Source: Apostichopus japonicus
Taxonomy: Eukaryota > Echinodermata > Holothuroidea > Aspidochirotida > Stichopodidae
Length of the DNA: 64,000 bases
Assembly (NCBI RefSeq): GCF_037975245.1
Contig: NC_092565.1
Location: 12,518,499-12,582,498 of the forward strand
Direction of reading: 5' to 3'
Shown: positions 27,701-39,300 of the stretch, in pieces
Layout of the letters: every line of letters starts with the position of its first letter
Numbering within the stretch: position 1 is the stretch's first letter
Position numbers and translations under genes: made by a program
The notes under the pieces: model-generated
The model's input: the letters and a program-made list of their open reading frames with translations, nothing else
Database searches by the model: none
What the model was told of the DNA's origin: nothing

Positions 27701-30700
27701 ACCGTGTGAACGACACGAACCATGTGCAACGTTGTCATGGCAACTCTTCGCTCACCAACTCTTCGCTCACTCTTCGCTCACCATGCTGACACAAGTTTTG
27801 GACATACTGAAATAAATCTCGACATATACGAAACGTTGGCGCGCGCCGAAGTGCCAAAATTATAGCACGACGTAAATATAGCATGTTGACATGACCAATG
27901 TAGTAATGGCATGCTGTTACAAGTTTTCGACATGCTGATGTTGAATTTGACATGTTGATAGACGCAATGGCATATTGTATTTTGTTTCGACATGTTCATA
28001 TGGAATTGTAACATGCTGATATCGAATTGTAACATGTTGATATCGATTTGGACATATATATATTAACTTGGACACTTCACTTTCTTTTTCGACATTTATG
28101 GAACGTTTGGCTCTCCGTACGATGCGACGATTGCGCCATATACCACGAACCTTGTTGTGCTGCGCGATATCGATATCTGCTGAAAATATGTCCAGTGCTT
28201 CCACCTAGCGCAACAATCTATCAAAAGATTGGCTCCGTTTGTACTGAGCCGAGGTATCAGGTTTTCATATATTCCCTCGAGTCAAATGAATATATGCAGG
28301 CGCGGATCCAGGGGGGGGGGGATCCGGACCCCCTGCTCTTGGCCCAAAAAAAGAGTGAAAAAAAAAGAGAGAAAAAAAAAGAGAGAAAAAAAAAGAGAGA
28401 GAAAAAATAATTAAATTAAACGCCAATTTTAAACATGTAGGACGTCAGAAAAGCGGTTATCCTCACAAGTCATCCAGGTGTGTCTTTTCCGTCAAATGAA
28501 CTATAGTGTGCACGCGTGCTACAGGTGCCAAAAATGCCCTAACGATCTCAATTTTCAGACCGAAAAGTTTCAAAATTGAGGTGGTGTTCGAATTTTTTTG
28601 GGCGGTGAGGTTACAGAGCGGTAGGCTGCTAGGATGCGCTAACGAATTTTTCATGAGCAAACCCCTCACCCTTCCAGAATCCTGGATCCGGCTCTGCATC
28701 AAACAGTGGTGACGGAACGGGAGGAGATTGGGGGCTAAAGGCATTATGATTTTTGTATCATCTCAATTCATCTGATATGTAATACCATATTTCATAGATT
28801 GTTTTTTTCTCATCAATTGAGAAATTGCAGACATGAGATCCATATTTCCAGGCTAGGTACATGCTGCTTAGAATACTCGGGAAGTGCCGTTTCCGGCCAT
28901 CTGAGGGGGTTTGTAAAGCCAAAAATTTTCTTGTACGCTCCGCGCCAACCGATGATGGCGCTCCGCTTAGATAGTCTTACGTTCAGGCGCGGCTGGACCA
29001 GTCAGACCCCCCCCCCCCATTATGCCCGCGAAACTGTCGAAACATGATTTTCACTACTGGTAGAGATATAAAATATTGGGAATTCTGAAATTCCTGCAAA
29101 CATGCGGCTGTGCCTGTTCAATACTCACTACTGTATCGCCTTAAAAATGATGAGTGGAAATAGTTTCTCCAGGACCGTATCGTATCGTGGGTATCGATTG
29201 CGTCTGATATACGAACGTACGTACTACGTACGTAAGTACGTCTATGATGATATGCACTGTACTGTACTGATAAAAACATAGGTGAATTTCACTCCATGGG
29301 AGTGATCACTGAGCACATTCCGGTATAAGAGTGAATTTCCACTCCATTGGAGTAAATCTTAACTCCTAATAGAGCTATATTCACTCATATTAGGAGTGAG
29401 GGTTAACTCCAATAGAGTTGAATTTCACTCTTAATTTGAAATGCGCCGAGTGATCACTCCAATGGAATGAAATCCACTCATTTGTTTTTAGAGTGTTGCT
29501 AGATATATGAAGAAGAAATTTACATGCCAATACATGTTATCGGTCATCGATTGGCACAAAAAGCCAGATTCTAATGACAGCTGCATCAAGAAACCCAATA
29601 AATGGCCTAATTAGCACCGAGCCACCAATGTGGACCATTACCGAAACATCGATGCGTGTTAGTCTTCCATCCCTTTCCTCTAATGCTATTTAAGTCCACA
29701 TGTGGGCATATCCTGCAAATCTACCGGTAGCCCACAGGGGTTTGAGTTGGGAGAAGGGCCTTGACAGCTGGAAACGACAAATGATGCCAACTTCCCTCAA
29801 GTTAAAAGTCCGGCTGAGTTGGCAAGGCCAGTCAGCATGAAAGAGAAAAAACTTTTTTTGCATTTCTGTCACCAAAGTTGCACATCTTTTTGGTTGTTAT
29901 TTTGCCTCACAGGTGCCATCTCCTGCGATCTGGGGGGTGCTGAAATCTCAAATTTTCTCTGTACGCTCCGCGCCAACCAAGGTGGCGCTCCGCTTAGATA
30001 GTAACCTCCGGCCCCCCCTACAAGAAAGAACAGCCCCCCATGGCCCCCCACTCAAAAAATCCTAGCTACGCCACTGTGCGTGTAATTTTTTGTAAAATTA
30101 ATTTGCAAAAAGAGTACACCATCATTCTGATAAAGTGAAGGTGAGAGGGGCACTCTGACTGCATTAATAGTCTCCATCTGGAAGGGGGCATCCAAGATTA
30201 AATGGCCTGGAGTAGCCTGGTAAAAAGTAGTTTGCATCACCACCTACTCCCCAAAGACGTAAATCCTAGCTCATTGCTCGAAATTGCAAATATATGCCCG
30301 GCAAACCATGAATACATGATTTATTGGAAATAAATTTTACTCCAAACTTTCACGAAAAGTAGCACCAGATTGCACCGAGGACCTCCATATTTTGTGAAAT
30401 TTTCCAAAGGGGAGGGGGGCACCCACTCCCCTTAGACCCCTCCCCCAGGACGACGATTAGGCACTTCCCATCTGGCCCCCCCCCCCTTCGGCGAAATCCT
30501 GGATCCGCCACTGTATGCGTACCAATTGAGTTTGAAGTAGCATCTGAGGAACCGAAGTTGGTCTGTGTGACCTTGGACCTCCGTGGTGTGATAGACTAAC
30601 TAGTCCAGCCACTTTTATTGATGGACACCAGACTTTTAAAGGCATTGAAGACTCGCCCCAAACCGCGTGCCGCGTTCTGAAAAAGTTAACTTTCCGTTGC

Positions 30701-31804
30701 TTGCAAGTGAAGTTTTCTTCTTGTCGCTACAAAATGCAGACAGTAATGAAACGTGATACATTGTTATCTTTTATCTATAGACCTGAGATGTCCATCGCTG
30801 CATGCTATGTACACTATGTTGTGGGTATTGACCGTAGCTATATGTATTGACTGTACACTAGTGTCTAATTACCGACGGTAGCATGCAAGCTGTGTGTGTA
30901 TTTTCTGGGATCGATGGTGGTGTCTAACACTTCTGTTACACCTCATTCGAAACTAGGTCAGATTAACGGCATGAGACGTTTCTTTATGCGCGAGTCTTCA
31001 CACACTTTTAAGGTTCATTTCTCAAAAAGTTAAAAGTACTAGAGAAATAACAACTTTAACTGATAATCGTGTACTGTGTGTATCTGAAAAGAGCATACAT
31101 ATATCAAACTGAGAGAGCATTAGCGCCAAGGGCGTAGGAACCGGGGGACTGGGGGGGCCAGCCCCCCAGTGAAAAATGTGGGGCGGAAGTATCATTCCGC
31201 CCCCCCCCCCCCCGCTTCGCAAGTCAGAAAACTCCTTTTTCATTTCCAAATGAGAAAAAAAATCTCATTTGGAGCACCAAATTGAATCTAAGGCCTGGTG
31301 AAAATACAAAATTAAGTTTACAAAATGGAGTGGGTGTTGAAGTGTGCTATATTGCACCAAATTGCATCTGAGGCTACCTGGAAATGCAAAAAATTCCAAA
31401 GGGGAGGGGGACACCCCCTCCCCTTAGACCCCTCCCCCAGGCCGGCCATCAGTCTTCAGCCCCCCCCCACTCAAAAGTACCTTCCTACGCCACTGATTAG
31501 CGCCATCAAAATACGAATATCGTTACCCTAACAAGATGACATTCTTCATAGATTGTCAAATAACTTGTACGAAAAAGGAAAAACTGATGATGAACTGTTT
31601 AGTTGTATTATTAACATTAATTCATCACTTACCGCATTTTGGGTACGTTGCTAGTACAACGTCATCTTCTCTAACTTCAAAGTTCTTCACGTTTGCCAAG
31701 CAGTGTGGTTGAATAAAAGGAGGAAATGTAGTTCCCTCGAGTTCCCGCCTCATTTCAAACATCATCTTCGGCGTTGGGGGTCCTTTTTGTTTAGGCGGCT
31801 CCAT
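21685..31804 (-). CDS. Cytosolic sulfotransferase (SULT family), complete, six exons, 308 aa
   Basis: Transfers sulfate from PAPS to a hydroxyl or amine of a small molecule in the cytosol; the substrate is not predictable. Join on the minus strand: 31804-31633, 24295-24066, 23548-23419, 23300-23206, 22444-22255, 21794-21685, all GT-AG and in phase. Seen: the PAPS loop TYPKCGTHW (about 53-61), catalytic His118 in THLP, the 3'-phosphate motif VVYVTRNPKDAANSF (135-149, Arg140 and Ser148), the WFDHTLSYW segment, and the C-terminal KKGIVGGWKARFT. Length is normal for the family. Oddities: KSGTTW is KCGTHW, RKG is KKG, GDWK is GGWK. There is no signal peptide. It sits between GNE and two sialidases on the same strand. 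Confidence 0.95.
22255..22444 (-). CDS. Sulfotransferase exon 5
   Basis: 190-nt exon, acceptor gtgaag (weak pyrimidine tract), donor gtaaat. It encodes DIQSVISRLATFLEV, MERIIEHSSMEGMKK and LPFLKK, leading into the C-terminal KKG motif. A poly-G/C hAT-like fragment ending GCGCCGCCACTG lies only about 45 bp beyond the donor. Confidence 0.91.
23206..23300 (-). CDS. Sulfotransferase exon 4
   Basis: 95-nt exon, acceptor ttcag, donor gtaacc. It encodes IFGNWFDHTLSYWSHRDDE and VFFITFEEMKK, the conserved WFDH...W..HRDDENV..I.FEEMKK segment of SULT enzymes. Confidence 0.94.
23419..23548 (-). CDS. Sulfotransferase exon 3 (PAPS 3'-phosphate site)
   Basis: 130-nt exon, acceptor tacag, donor gtatat. It encodes VVYVTRNPKDAANSFYNF and GWDEFCSVFMSEK. 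The Arg and Ser that bind the PAPS 3'-phosphate are conserved. Confidence 0.94.
24066..24295 (-). CDS. Sulfotransferase exon 2 (catalytic His)
   Basis: 230-nt exon, acceptor ctcag, donor gtgatt. It completes GTHWMMEVIQLI and contains RMYGTHLPATLLPAQIW, with the general-base histidine of the THLP motif. Confidence 0.94.
24825..28119. mobile_element. 3.3-kb foldback-type element with ~420-bp terminal inverted repeats
   Basis: Arms 24825-25240 and 27688-28119 are near-identical reverse complements, both starting TACGGAGAGCCAAACG from the outside. A perfect 6-bp direct repeat CGATGC flanks it (24819-24824 and 28120-28125). The arms contain many degenerate copies of an ATGTCGAAA / AACATGT motif. 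The right arm has extra CTTCGCTCA copies (27744-27780). I found no transposase in the 2.4-kb middle. It lies in sulfotransferase intron 1. The superfamily is unknown; a 6-bp duplication with long arms occurs in Polinton-like and some other groups, but nothing else supports those. Confidence 0.85.
25688..25850. repeat. Degenerate 34-bp minisatellite (GCCCGACACCTG...)
   Basis: About four to five copies of a roughly 34-bp unit built from GCCCGA, CCTG and GCGGATT blocks, GC-rich against its surroundings, inside the foldback element. Confidence 0.7.
29266..29507. mobile_element. Palindromic MITE rich in ACTCC/GGAGT
   Basis: The two halves are imperfect reverse complements: GTGAATTTCACTCCATGGGAGTGATCACT on the left and AGTGATCACTCCAATGGAATGAAATCCAC on the right, with a second inner hairpin ACTCCTAATA / TATTAGGAGT. 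Ends resemble ACACTCTAAAAACA. No clear target duplication was seen. Confidence 0.6.
31137..31495. mobile_element. hAT-like MITE (359 bp)
   Basis: Left end CAAGGGCGTAGGAACC, right end CCTTCCTACGCCACTG, flanked by a perfect 8-bp duplication ATTAGCGC (31129-31136 and 31496-31503). Poly-G and poly-C runs lie inside each end. It lies about 140 bp from the donor of sulfotransferase exon 1. Confidence 0.82.
31633..31804 (-). CDS. Sulfotransferase exon 1 (start, PAPS loop)
   Basis: ATG at 31804-31802; 172 nt ending at donor gtaagt inside the glycine of YPKCG. It encodes PPKQKGPPTPKMMFEM, FIQPHCLANVKNFEV and DDVVLATYPKC, the typical N-terminal layout up to the 5'-phosphosulfate loop. Confidence 0.92.
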
Positions 31805-32901
31805 GATTCTTTTAGAGATGATTTAAAAAGCATTTGTAGATACACTTCTATATACTGTACGTTTAGTAAATTATGATCTTGAGCTGACCGCTGCGTCGGA
31901 TACAGTCTATAACGACTTAATACCATTTACTCATCGGTATATTTTAGCATGCTAAAAATAAATTGCTGGAAGCTTTCAGTTTAAATTAGTGGTCGTTGAG
32001 TTGTTTTTTCCCAAACATTTGGACCCGGGGTATTTTCTGTCATCTCACTATTACCAACGAGTCCCTGCTCATTCTGTTACAAGGCTGTTTCGCTCAATAA
32101 AATCATGTACAGAAGAATTAAGACATATTTTGCAAAGATCAATTCCCGCGACAAGATTAAAAATAATGTTTTACTTAAAAATATCATATAATTTTGAAAA
32201 TGGAATGTTCTTAAGAAGCGGCTTGTTGGTTTAACACGTCGAACTGCAATGTAGATACAAAAGAAAGAAATTATGTATATGCCTACACCGTATAGTTTCT
32301 GTACAAATGATAACTACAGCCTACACGAGTTTGTTACAAACAAACAAAACAAAAATCTTGAAAGAAACAGAGAACAACATACCGTGAGAGAATTGAACTT
32401 AATAGAAACTGACCTGTGCAAAAGTTGGTGTTAAATTATATTACAATCGGAGAGAAGTATCCTTTCAAATAATATGTGGCTGGCAGTGAGCTATTTGCTT
32501 TCCCTGAATAGTACTGTTGAAAACTCAGTGCTGTTTCGCTCATTAAAAAACTCCACGTATACATAATATACGTTGCGATTTGTTATCTGTTTTTGATGTA
32601 AACTGATTAAACGACAGCCATTACGTAACATTTAAAAAAGACACAGAAAGCGGATTGCGAATAATAACGCCGAGTCATCCTCCTTGCTGTACGTGTCTGG
32701 TAAAACCATTGTATACAAAGTTGAAACACTCAGGGAATGCATACGTGTATTACTATGCGACCTCAACATTTTTTGCTGTACTTTTCATGATGCGTTAACC
32801 ATCGTTGCAGAGGTGATATAATGCAATCCAATCGACTTTGTCAAATTACGTAATCGTTTGAGTTTCGGCTTCTGAGAGAGACACTTGGAGTGGCAGCTAG
32901 T

Positions 32902-33157
32902 CAGGTCAGGCGCGTAGCGAGGAATTTGCCAAGGGAGGGGCGAACCTGTAGGCAAATTATCAGAGCCGCAGATTCGGCATTCTGGCCGAAAATGTCTCCC
33001 AGATCGCTGGAAATGGCACTTCCCAGGCCTTGCAAGTTGCATCTAAGCATTTTCTATTTGAAATTACTAGCGATATCATAAAACGTACAAAAACAATATG
33101 CTCAAGGGGGGGGGGGCGGTCGCCTCCTTCGTCCCCCCCCCCTTGGCTACGCGACTA
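32902..33157. mobile_element. hAT-like MITE (256 bp)
   Basis: Flanked by the perfect 8-bp repeat CAGCTAGT (32894-32901 and 33158-33165). Contains GCGCGTAGCGAGG near the left end and CTTGGCTACGCGACT at the right, plus G/C runs. Shares its interior (CCCAGATCGCTGGAAATGGC) with the copies at 34940 and 54768. Confidence 0.78.
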
Positions 33158-34939
33158 CAGCTAGTACATTTCCATCATGGGTTTAGAAGCTGGGGTGCCT
33201 GGAGGGGAAATTTGCTGCCATTTTGTAATAACCTCAAAAATAATGGCATTTAAAGTGTAAAAAAAAAACCCATTCAAATACCTGGATTTTTGGTATGCAA
33301 AATGCGCAAAGGTTTAATTTTTTCGTATCGCTTTGATTCGAGGTGATTTTGTGGTCCACCCTCCTACAAATCACAGGCTTGTCGCAATGTGACCTCCTTC
33401 TCTCCAAGGTAGAATGTCAGTATGTCAGTATGAAATCAATGCCATCAATTAATATGTAAAGAGGTTGCATTATGTTACTCTAGTGTCAACCTTTGAAACA
33501 ATGTTGAAGCATGCTTGACTGTTTAGGTTGTATCCCATATATAGTGTTATATAATTATGTAGGCTACTGTAATTTTTCATATTCCATCTGTTAGATGTTA
33601 TTCTGGGAGATAACCCTGCCCCCCCCACTCAAACCTATCCCCCACAGAAGTATACATGAGTTGGGCACCTGACGGCTGCCCCCCCCCCCAAAAAAAACTC
33701 CTCCAATATAGGTTTCTTTCTACGGTTTACCTTTTCTCTCCACATAAGTGGTATAATTTCTTTCTAAACAAAAATTGATAGTTTCTGCTATTAAAATGAC
33801 AAATTGTAGTACATTCACTGTTAAACAGTTGCAATAATATCAAATGATGGCCAAGGAGAGGGAGAATTGAATCTGCACCATAGCTAATTCATGGGCAATT
33901 TGAGTGCCAGGTAGCGTTGGTGAATGTGGGGTGAGAGGAATTCAAGAACAAAAGATATTCTTTCTCTACATTTCAAAATCAAATCGAAACAATCCATTAT
34001 TTTACACATTTAGAATTTATTAAAACTTTCTTAAAAAGTGATAAATTTCATCAACTTAAATTCCTTTATTCCAGTATAAATTATATATAATTTCAAATCG
34101 GATTAAGTATATATACATATGAGAAACAATAAACAATTAAAGTGATTAGAACAGAGGAAATACAGGAATTTCTAGAAAGTGTGATTCAAAAACTTTGAGG
34201 CACTGCAGGATTTCGTAGATTATAGTTTGTCTTATTGCACAGAGAAGTCAATTAACAATATAGAGGATAATCTTATTAGGCAAGTATATTTTCGGTAAGT
34301 CCAACAAAGTCGTTTTTTGTGGCAACATTAACCTTTTTTTCAAGAATATCATCATCTAAGCAAAATATATTTGCACAATATTTTAGAAAAACTCTTAATT
34401 CTCTTCTGGTCTTTTACATGTATAAAGTGAGACCAAACTGGGACTGCATAGATAATGTGGAAACAATATCACATAATTTAGCTAAGAACTTTGAAATATG
34501 GTTAGTAAATGTTAATTTATCATCAATGCAGACTCATTAGTACATTATGTGGGAAGTATACGCTCAATGCATGAACTGTGAATCATCTTTTTCTCCTCTT
34601 TTGTTTCTGTTAAACATTTATGATTATCGTTGATATTTTAAAAATATGATTTCTTTGGATTAAGAAGCAAGTTCTTCTTGTGACACATATTATCAACTTT
34701 CTTATGAAATCTTGATAATCGTGTTGATTTAGTTGCTGATTAAGCTGTTTGATATAAAACTGTGTTAAAGCACTTAAAAAGCCAAAACATAAAACTTGAG
34801 ATACTGTAGTGTCTTTAAACTGAGTACAGCACAGTACCGTCAGTACATGAAATGCCCTTTTTCCATGCAAATTGATTGTGATCACCATGTGTAAGGATGG
34901 ATTGCATATTAGCAATAATTTCTGCACACAATTTAACCC

Positions 34940-35254
34940 CAGGCGCGTAGCCAAGGGGGGGGGAGGGGAAGGGGGCAGCCGCCCCCCCCTTGAGCATTTT
35001 TTAAAAACTTTTTTAAATGTTTTTATGATATCGCTAGTAATTTCAAAAGAGAAAATGCTAAGATACAACTTACAAGGCCTGGGAAGTGCCATTTGCAGTG
35101 ATCTGGGAGGCATTTTCAGCCAAAATATTCTTGTACACTTCGCGCCAACTCATGGTGGCGCTACGCTTAGATAGTTTGCAGTGCCGAATCTTCGGCTCTG
35201 ATAATTTGCCAACAGTTTTGCCCCTCCCTTGGCAAATTCCTGGCTACGCATCTG
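34940..35254. mobile_element. hAT-like MITE (315 bp)
   Basis: CAGGCGCGTAGCC at the left, GGCTACGCATCTG at the right, flanked by a perfect 8-bp duplication TTTAACCC (34932-34939 and 35255-35262). It is inserted in the opposite orientation to the 32902 copy and retains the hairpin block GCGCCAACTCATGGTGGCGC. Confidence 0.85.
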
Positions 35255-35747
35255 TTTAACCCAATACTCAAATATCAATAGGTGATTTGTTTTTGGCACA
35301 GGAGCAGTTTAAGCATCTTTCCAAACAGATGGGATGAGATTTTGTCTCCATACTTTTATCAAAACTTACAGTAAAGATACCAGCTATTTCATCAGAACAT
35401 GGCAAATAGAATCAATAGTGATAACAATTTAATCATCATCTTTAAGAAATGCATACTAATTTAGAAATCTCGAAAATACTATCATATAGTAAGCGTGACA
35501 TAAAAAATAAAAAAAAAACATTTGGAAAACTTTTAAAATATAAATCTCTCTTAGAATTTTATTTAGCTGTATGTGCAACAAAAGTTTCATAGATCGAAGA
35601 AAACCTCTGCCACCCTTTTTTTATTTCATTCATACTTGTAAGTAAACAGTACTCTTCTCTCATCAATGCAACTTTCACGATACATTTCTTTCTTTTTTTA
35701 AACTTAACTTTTTTTTTTACACCTATTTGTGAGATGCTGTAGTCCAT

Positions 35748-35753
35748 TTTATT
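35748..35753 (-). terminator. Candidate poly(A) signal of sialidase A
   Basis: AATAAA on the minus strand about 180 nt after the TAA stop of sialidase A. Confidence 0.4.
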
Positions 35754-35931
35754 ATATTGTCATTTTATGATGAATATCAATAAATTTTACTTTACTTAAC
35801 TGTACTTTTACTTTACTTCTAGCCCTTGTCCATGCTCGTGGAACAAGCAACAAGGTCACCTTGTCTTTCTCATCATACAAATGTATGACTTGATGTAGAC
35901 ATGAGTGAATTCAGACAGCAATCCTTTATGG

Positions 35932-36306
35932 TTAGAGTAATGGTTGGTTTGAAGGTGTTCGATGCATCTTCTCATCATCCTTAAATTTACACTCTTTCAG
36001 CTCTTTCTCCGAGAACAGATCAAGTACGATACGGGAAGCCTCGTACTCCCCTCGCTCTCCGCACTCGTACAAGCAACCGATCTGTGTCTCCTTCTCCTCG
36101 CCTTCGTCGCCGAAGTTTGTCACGGTTACGAGATCGGAGTAAGCGGCTGGCCCCGAATGCAACGTGAGAGGCTCGGACCATTTACGACCTCTGTCTTTGC
36201 TGACTCGCACGGATAGGTTCTTCCTGCTCCTTTTGTTCGCAGGATTTGAGAAAATCAGAAGTTGGCAGTCGGAGTACCCTTCAGGGACGAGGTTCAGGAC
36301 ACTTCC
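35932..36306 (-). CDS. Sialidase A exon 8 (third Arg, nucleophile Tyr, stop)
   Basis: 375-nt exon from ctgcag to TAA at 35934-35932. It encodes LLIFSNPANKRSRKNL, SKDRGRKW, GPAAYSDLVTV and IGCLYECGERGEYEASRIV. The C-terminal tail is polar and ends SNQPLL; there is no transmembrane segment. Confidence 0.95.
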   Translation of the reverse strand, partial: GSVLNLVPEGYSDCQLLIFSNPANKRSRKNLSVRVSKDRGRKWSEPLTLHSGPAAYSDLVTVTNFGDEGEEKETQIGCLYECGERGEYEASRIVLDLFSEKELKECKFKDDEKMHRTPSNQPLL

Positions 36307-39300
36307 CTGCAGGGTAAAAGTGAAAAGTTAACGTTATTGGTCTCATTTTAAGAACATGAAACAAATGTAAAGCATGGACTGTCAAAAATATTCAATGCAA
36401 AAACTACTGGGTACTGCAATTCTAAGAAGGAAAATTATTTCAACTTCCTTCTAAACAGATACTCTTAATTCATGGAGAGACAGTAAACTTAAGTACTTTC
36501 AATTCTGTTTTTGTTCTTAAAATTTTTGGGAAATTAATTAATTTTTTTTCTAAAATGAACTGGACAAATAGCTTGTATGTATGTTCTATCATAAATGTAA
36601 TGAGATTATAGAGCATTTATTTTGGGACTACAATATTAGCAAATGTTTCATATTGGATGTGGAGCACCATATTTAGGTCGACAAGTATTTACTCTCATGG
36701 TACGCTCATCTGTATATCTATCTAATATTCATTTCATTAAAGTTCAATTTGAAACATTATATCTTAACAAAGAAGTTCGAGGAAAAATTTCCTACTCTGA
36801 AATGAAGTATAAATTAAAACTCAGATTTACGTTAGAAGTTGAAAAGTTTCTTCAGTCCGGGGAGCATGTGACGAAGAAGGGGGGAAAGGTACAGTACATA
36901 CTGATACACTAAAGCACGGGTCACATCTGCGCGATTCAACACGCGATTCAACTCACAATACAATTGAAGGTTGAATCGCATAGTTAGACACGGGTATCAA
37001 CTTGTTGCGCAATAAAAGTTGCGCCGTCGATTTGCAATAGAGCAATGTCCTAATCAGCGCAACTTCTTTGAAGCAACTTTTCTGATTCGCGTGATTTTAG
37101 TTGCGAGTTGAATCGCGTGTTGAATCGCGTGTTGAATCGCGCAGATGTGACCCAGGCTTAAGATCTCACCTCACATCCACCACACTGTAGAAAGTTAGGA
37201 ATGAACATTGAAATAAGTCTAGGAATCTTGCTAGGCTCATAAAGATCAGTTAATTCAGCAGGTTTCAGGACATTTCCTGAACTGTTGATGACGACACTCT
37301 GTCTGTTCTTTGTTGGTTCTTTGGTGCGACTATTCAAATAAAATTCATTGTCAGAGATTTCAGCCACCTGTAAGGAGAAGATTATAAACATGGGAATGTA
37401 TCGACACTGGGCCCAAGGAAACTATCCTAGCAATTAATACTATGCAATTTGGTCCATATGAGAGGATGATATGTCATGCCATATTACGTTATACTGTCAT
37501 GCTATGGGTTGTGTCATGTCATGTTCTATGCTATGTCATACACAGCATAGCGATGTGATGGCACATTAAATGCTACCTTGTATTGTGACATGTTACATAC
37601 TTTGTCCTGTCATGGCACCTTACATGATATGATATGTCATGCTTTGTATGCTACCTTGTATTGTGATATGTTACAGTCTTTGTCTTGTCATGGCATCTTA
37701 CATGATATGTCACTCTATGTAATGTTTTATATGCTACCTTGTATTGTGACATGTTACATGCTTTGTCCTGTCATGGCATCTTACATGATATGTCAATTTA
37801 TGTCATGTTTTATATGCTACCTTGTATTGTGACAAGTTACATGCTTTGTCCTGTCATGGCATCTTACATGATATGTCACATTATGTCATGTTTTATATGC
37901 TACCTTGTATTGTGACATGTTACATGCTTTGTCCTGTCATGGCATCTTACATGATATGTCACATTATGTCATGTTTTATATGCTACCTTGTATTGTGACA
38001 TGTTACATGCTTTGTCCTGTCATGGCATCTTACACGATATGTCATGTTATGTCATGTTTTGTATGCTACCTTGTATTGTGACATGTTACATGCTTTGTCC
38101 TGTCATGGCATCTTACATGATATGTCACATTATGTCATGTTTTATATGCTACCTTGTATTGTGACATGTAACATGCTTTGTCCTGTCATGGCATCTTACA
38201 TGATATGTCATGTTATGTCATGTTTTATATGCTACCTTGTATTGTGACATGTTACATGCTTTGTCCTGTCATGGCATCTTACATGATATGTCATGTTATG
38301 TTTTATATGCTACCTTGTATTGTGACATGTTACATGCTTTGTCCTGTCATGGCATCTTACATGATATGTCATGTTATGTCATGTTTTATATGCTACCTTG
38401 TATTGTGACATGTTACATGCTTTGTCCTGTCATGGCATCTTACATGATATGTCATGTTATGTCATGTTTTATATGCTACCTTGTATTGTGACATGTTACA
38501 TGCTTTGTCCTGTCATGGCATCTTACATGATATGTCATGTTATGTTTTATATGCTACCTTGTATTGTGACATGTTACATGCTTTGTCCTGTCATGGCATC
38601 TTACATGATATGTCATGTTATGTCATGTTTTATATGCTACCTTGTATTGTGACATGTTACATGCTTTGTCCTGTCATGGCATCTTACATGATATGTCATG
38701 TTATGTTTTATATGCTACCTTGTATTGTGACATGTTACATGCTTTGTCCTGTCATGGCATCTTACATGATATGTCATGTTATGTCATGTTTTGTATGCTA
38801 CCTTGTATTGTGACATGTTACATGCTTTGTCCTGTCATGGCATCTTACATGATATGTCATGTTATGTCATGTTTTATATGCTACCTTGTATTGTGACATG
38901 TAACATGCTTTGTCCTGTCATGGCATCTTACATGATATGTCATGTTATGTCATGTTTTGTATGCTACCTTGTATTGTGACATGTTACATGCTTTGTCCTG
39001 TCATGGCATCTTACATGATATGTCACATTATGTCATGTTTTATATGCTACCTTGTATTGTGACATGTAACATGCTTTGTCCTGTCATGGCATCTTACATG
39101 ATATGTCATGTTATGTCATGTTTTGTATGCTACCTTGTATTGTGACATGTTACATGCTTTGTCCTGTCATGGCATCTTACATGATATGTCATGTTATGTA
39201 TGCTACCTTGTATTGTGACATGTTACATGCTTTGTCCTGTCATGGCATCTTACATGATATGTCATGTTATGTCATATTTTATATTGTACCTTGTATTGTG

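Larger units (their letters stand above)
24296..31632. other. Sulfotransferase intron 1 (7.3 kb), mostly transposons
   Basis: Besides the foldback element it holds hAT-like fragments with CAGGGGCGGATCCAGG or CAGTGGCGTAGC ends and G/C runs (around 24476, 24576, 28297-28696, 29900-30076, 30380-30514), a GAGAGAAAAAA tract near 28345-28405, and the element at 31137. No host exon was found. Confidence 0.7.
31805..35931. other. Intergenic region between sulfotransferase 5' end and sialidase A 3' end
   Basis: Contains the two hAT-like MITEs at 32902 and 34940 and otherwise AT-rich sequence without recognisable genes. The sulfotransferase promoter should lie just above 31804; I could not identify a TATA box or other clear element. 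Confidence 0.6.

Noticed and set aside
28297-28696. Another hAT-like element with CAGGCGCGGATCCAGG / CCTGGATCCGGCTCTG ends
   Set aside because: The ends are convincing but the flanking 8-bp sequences do not match, so exact borders are unsupported; mentioned only as a fragment.
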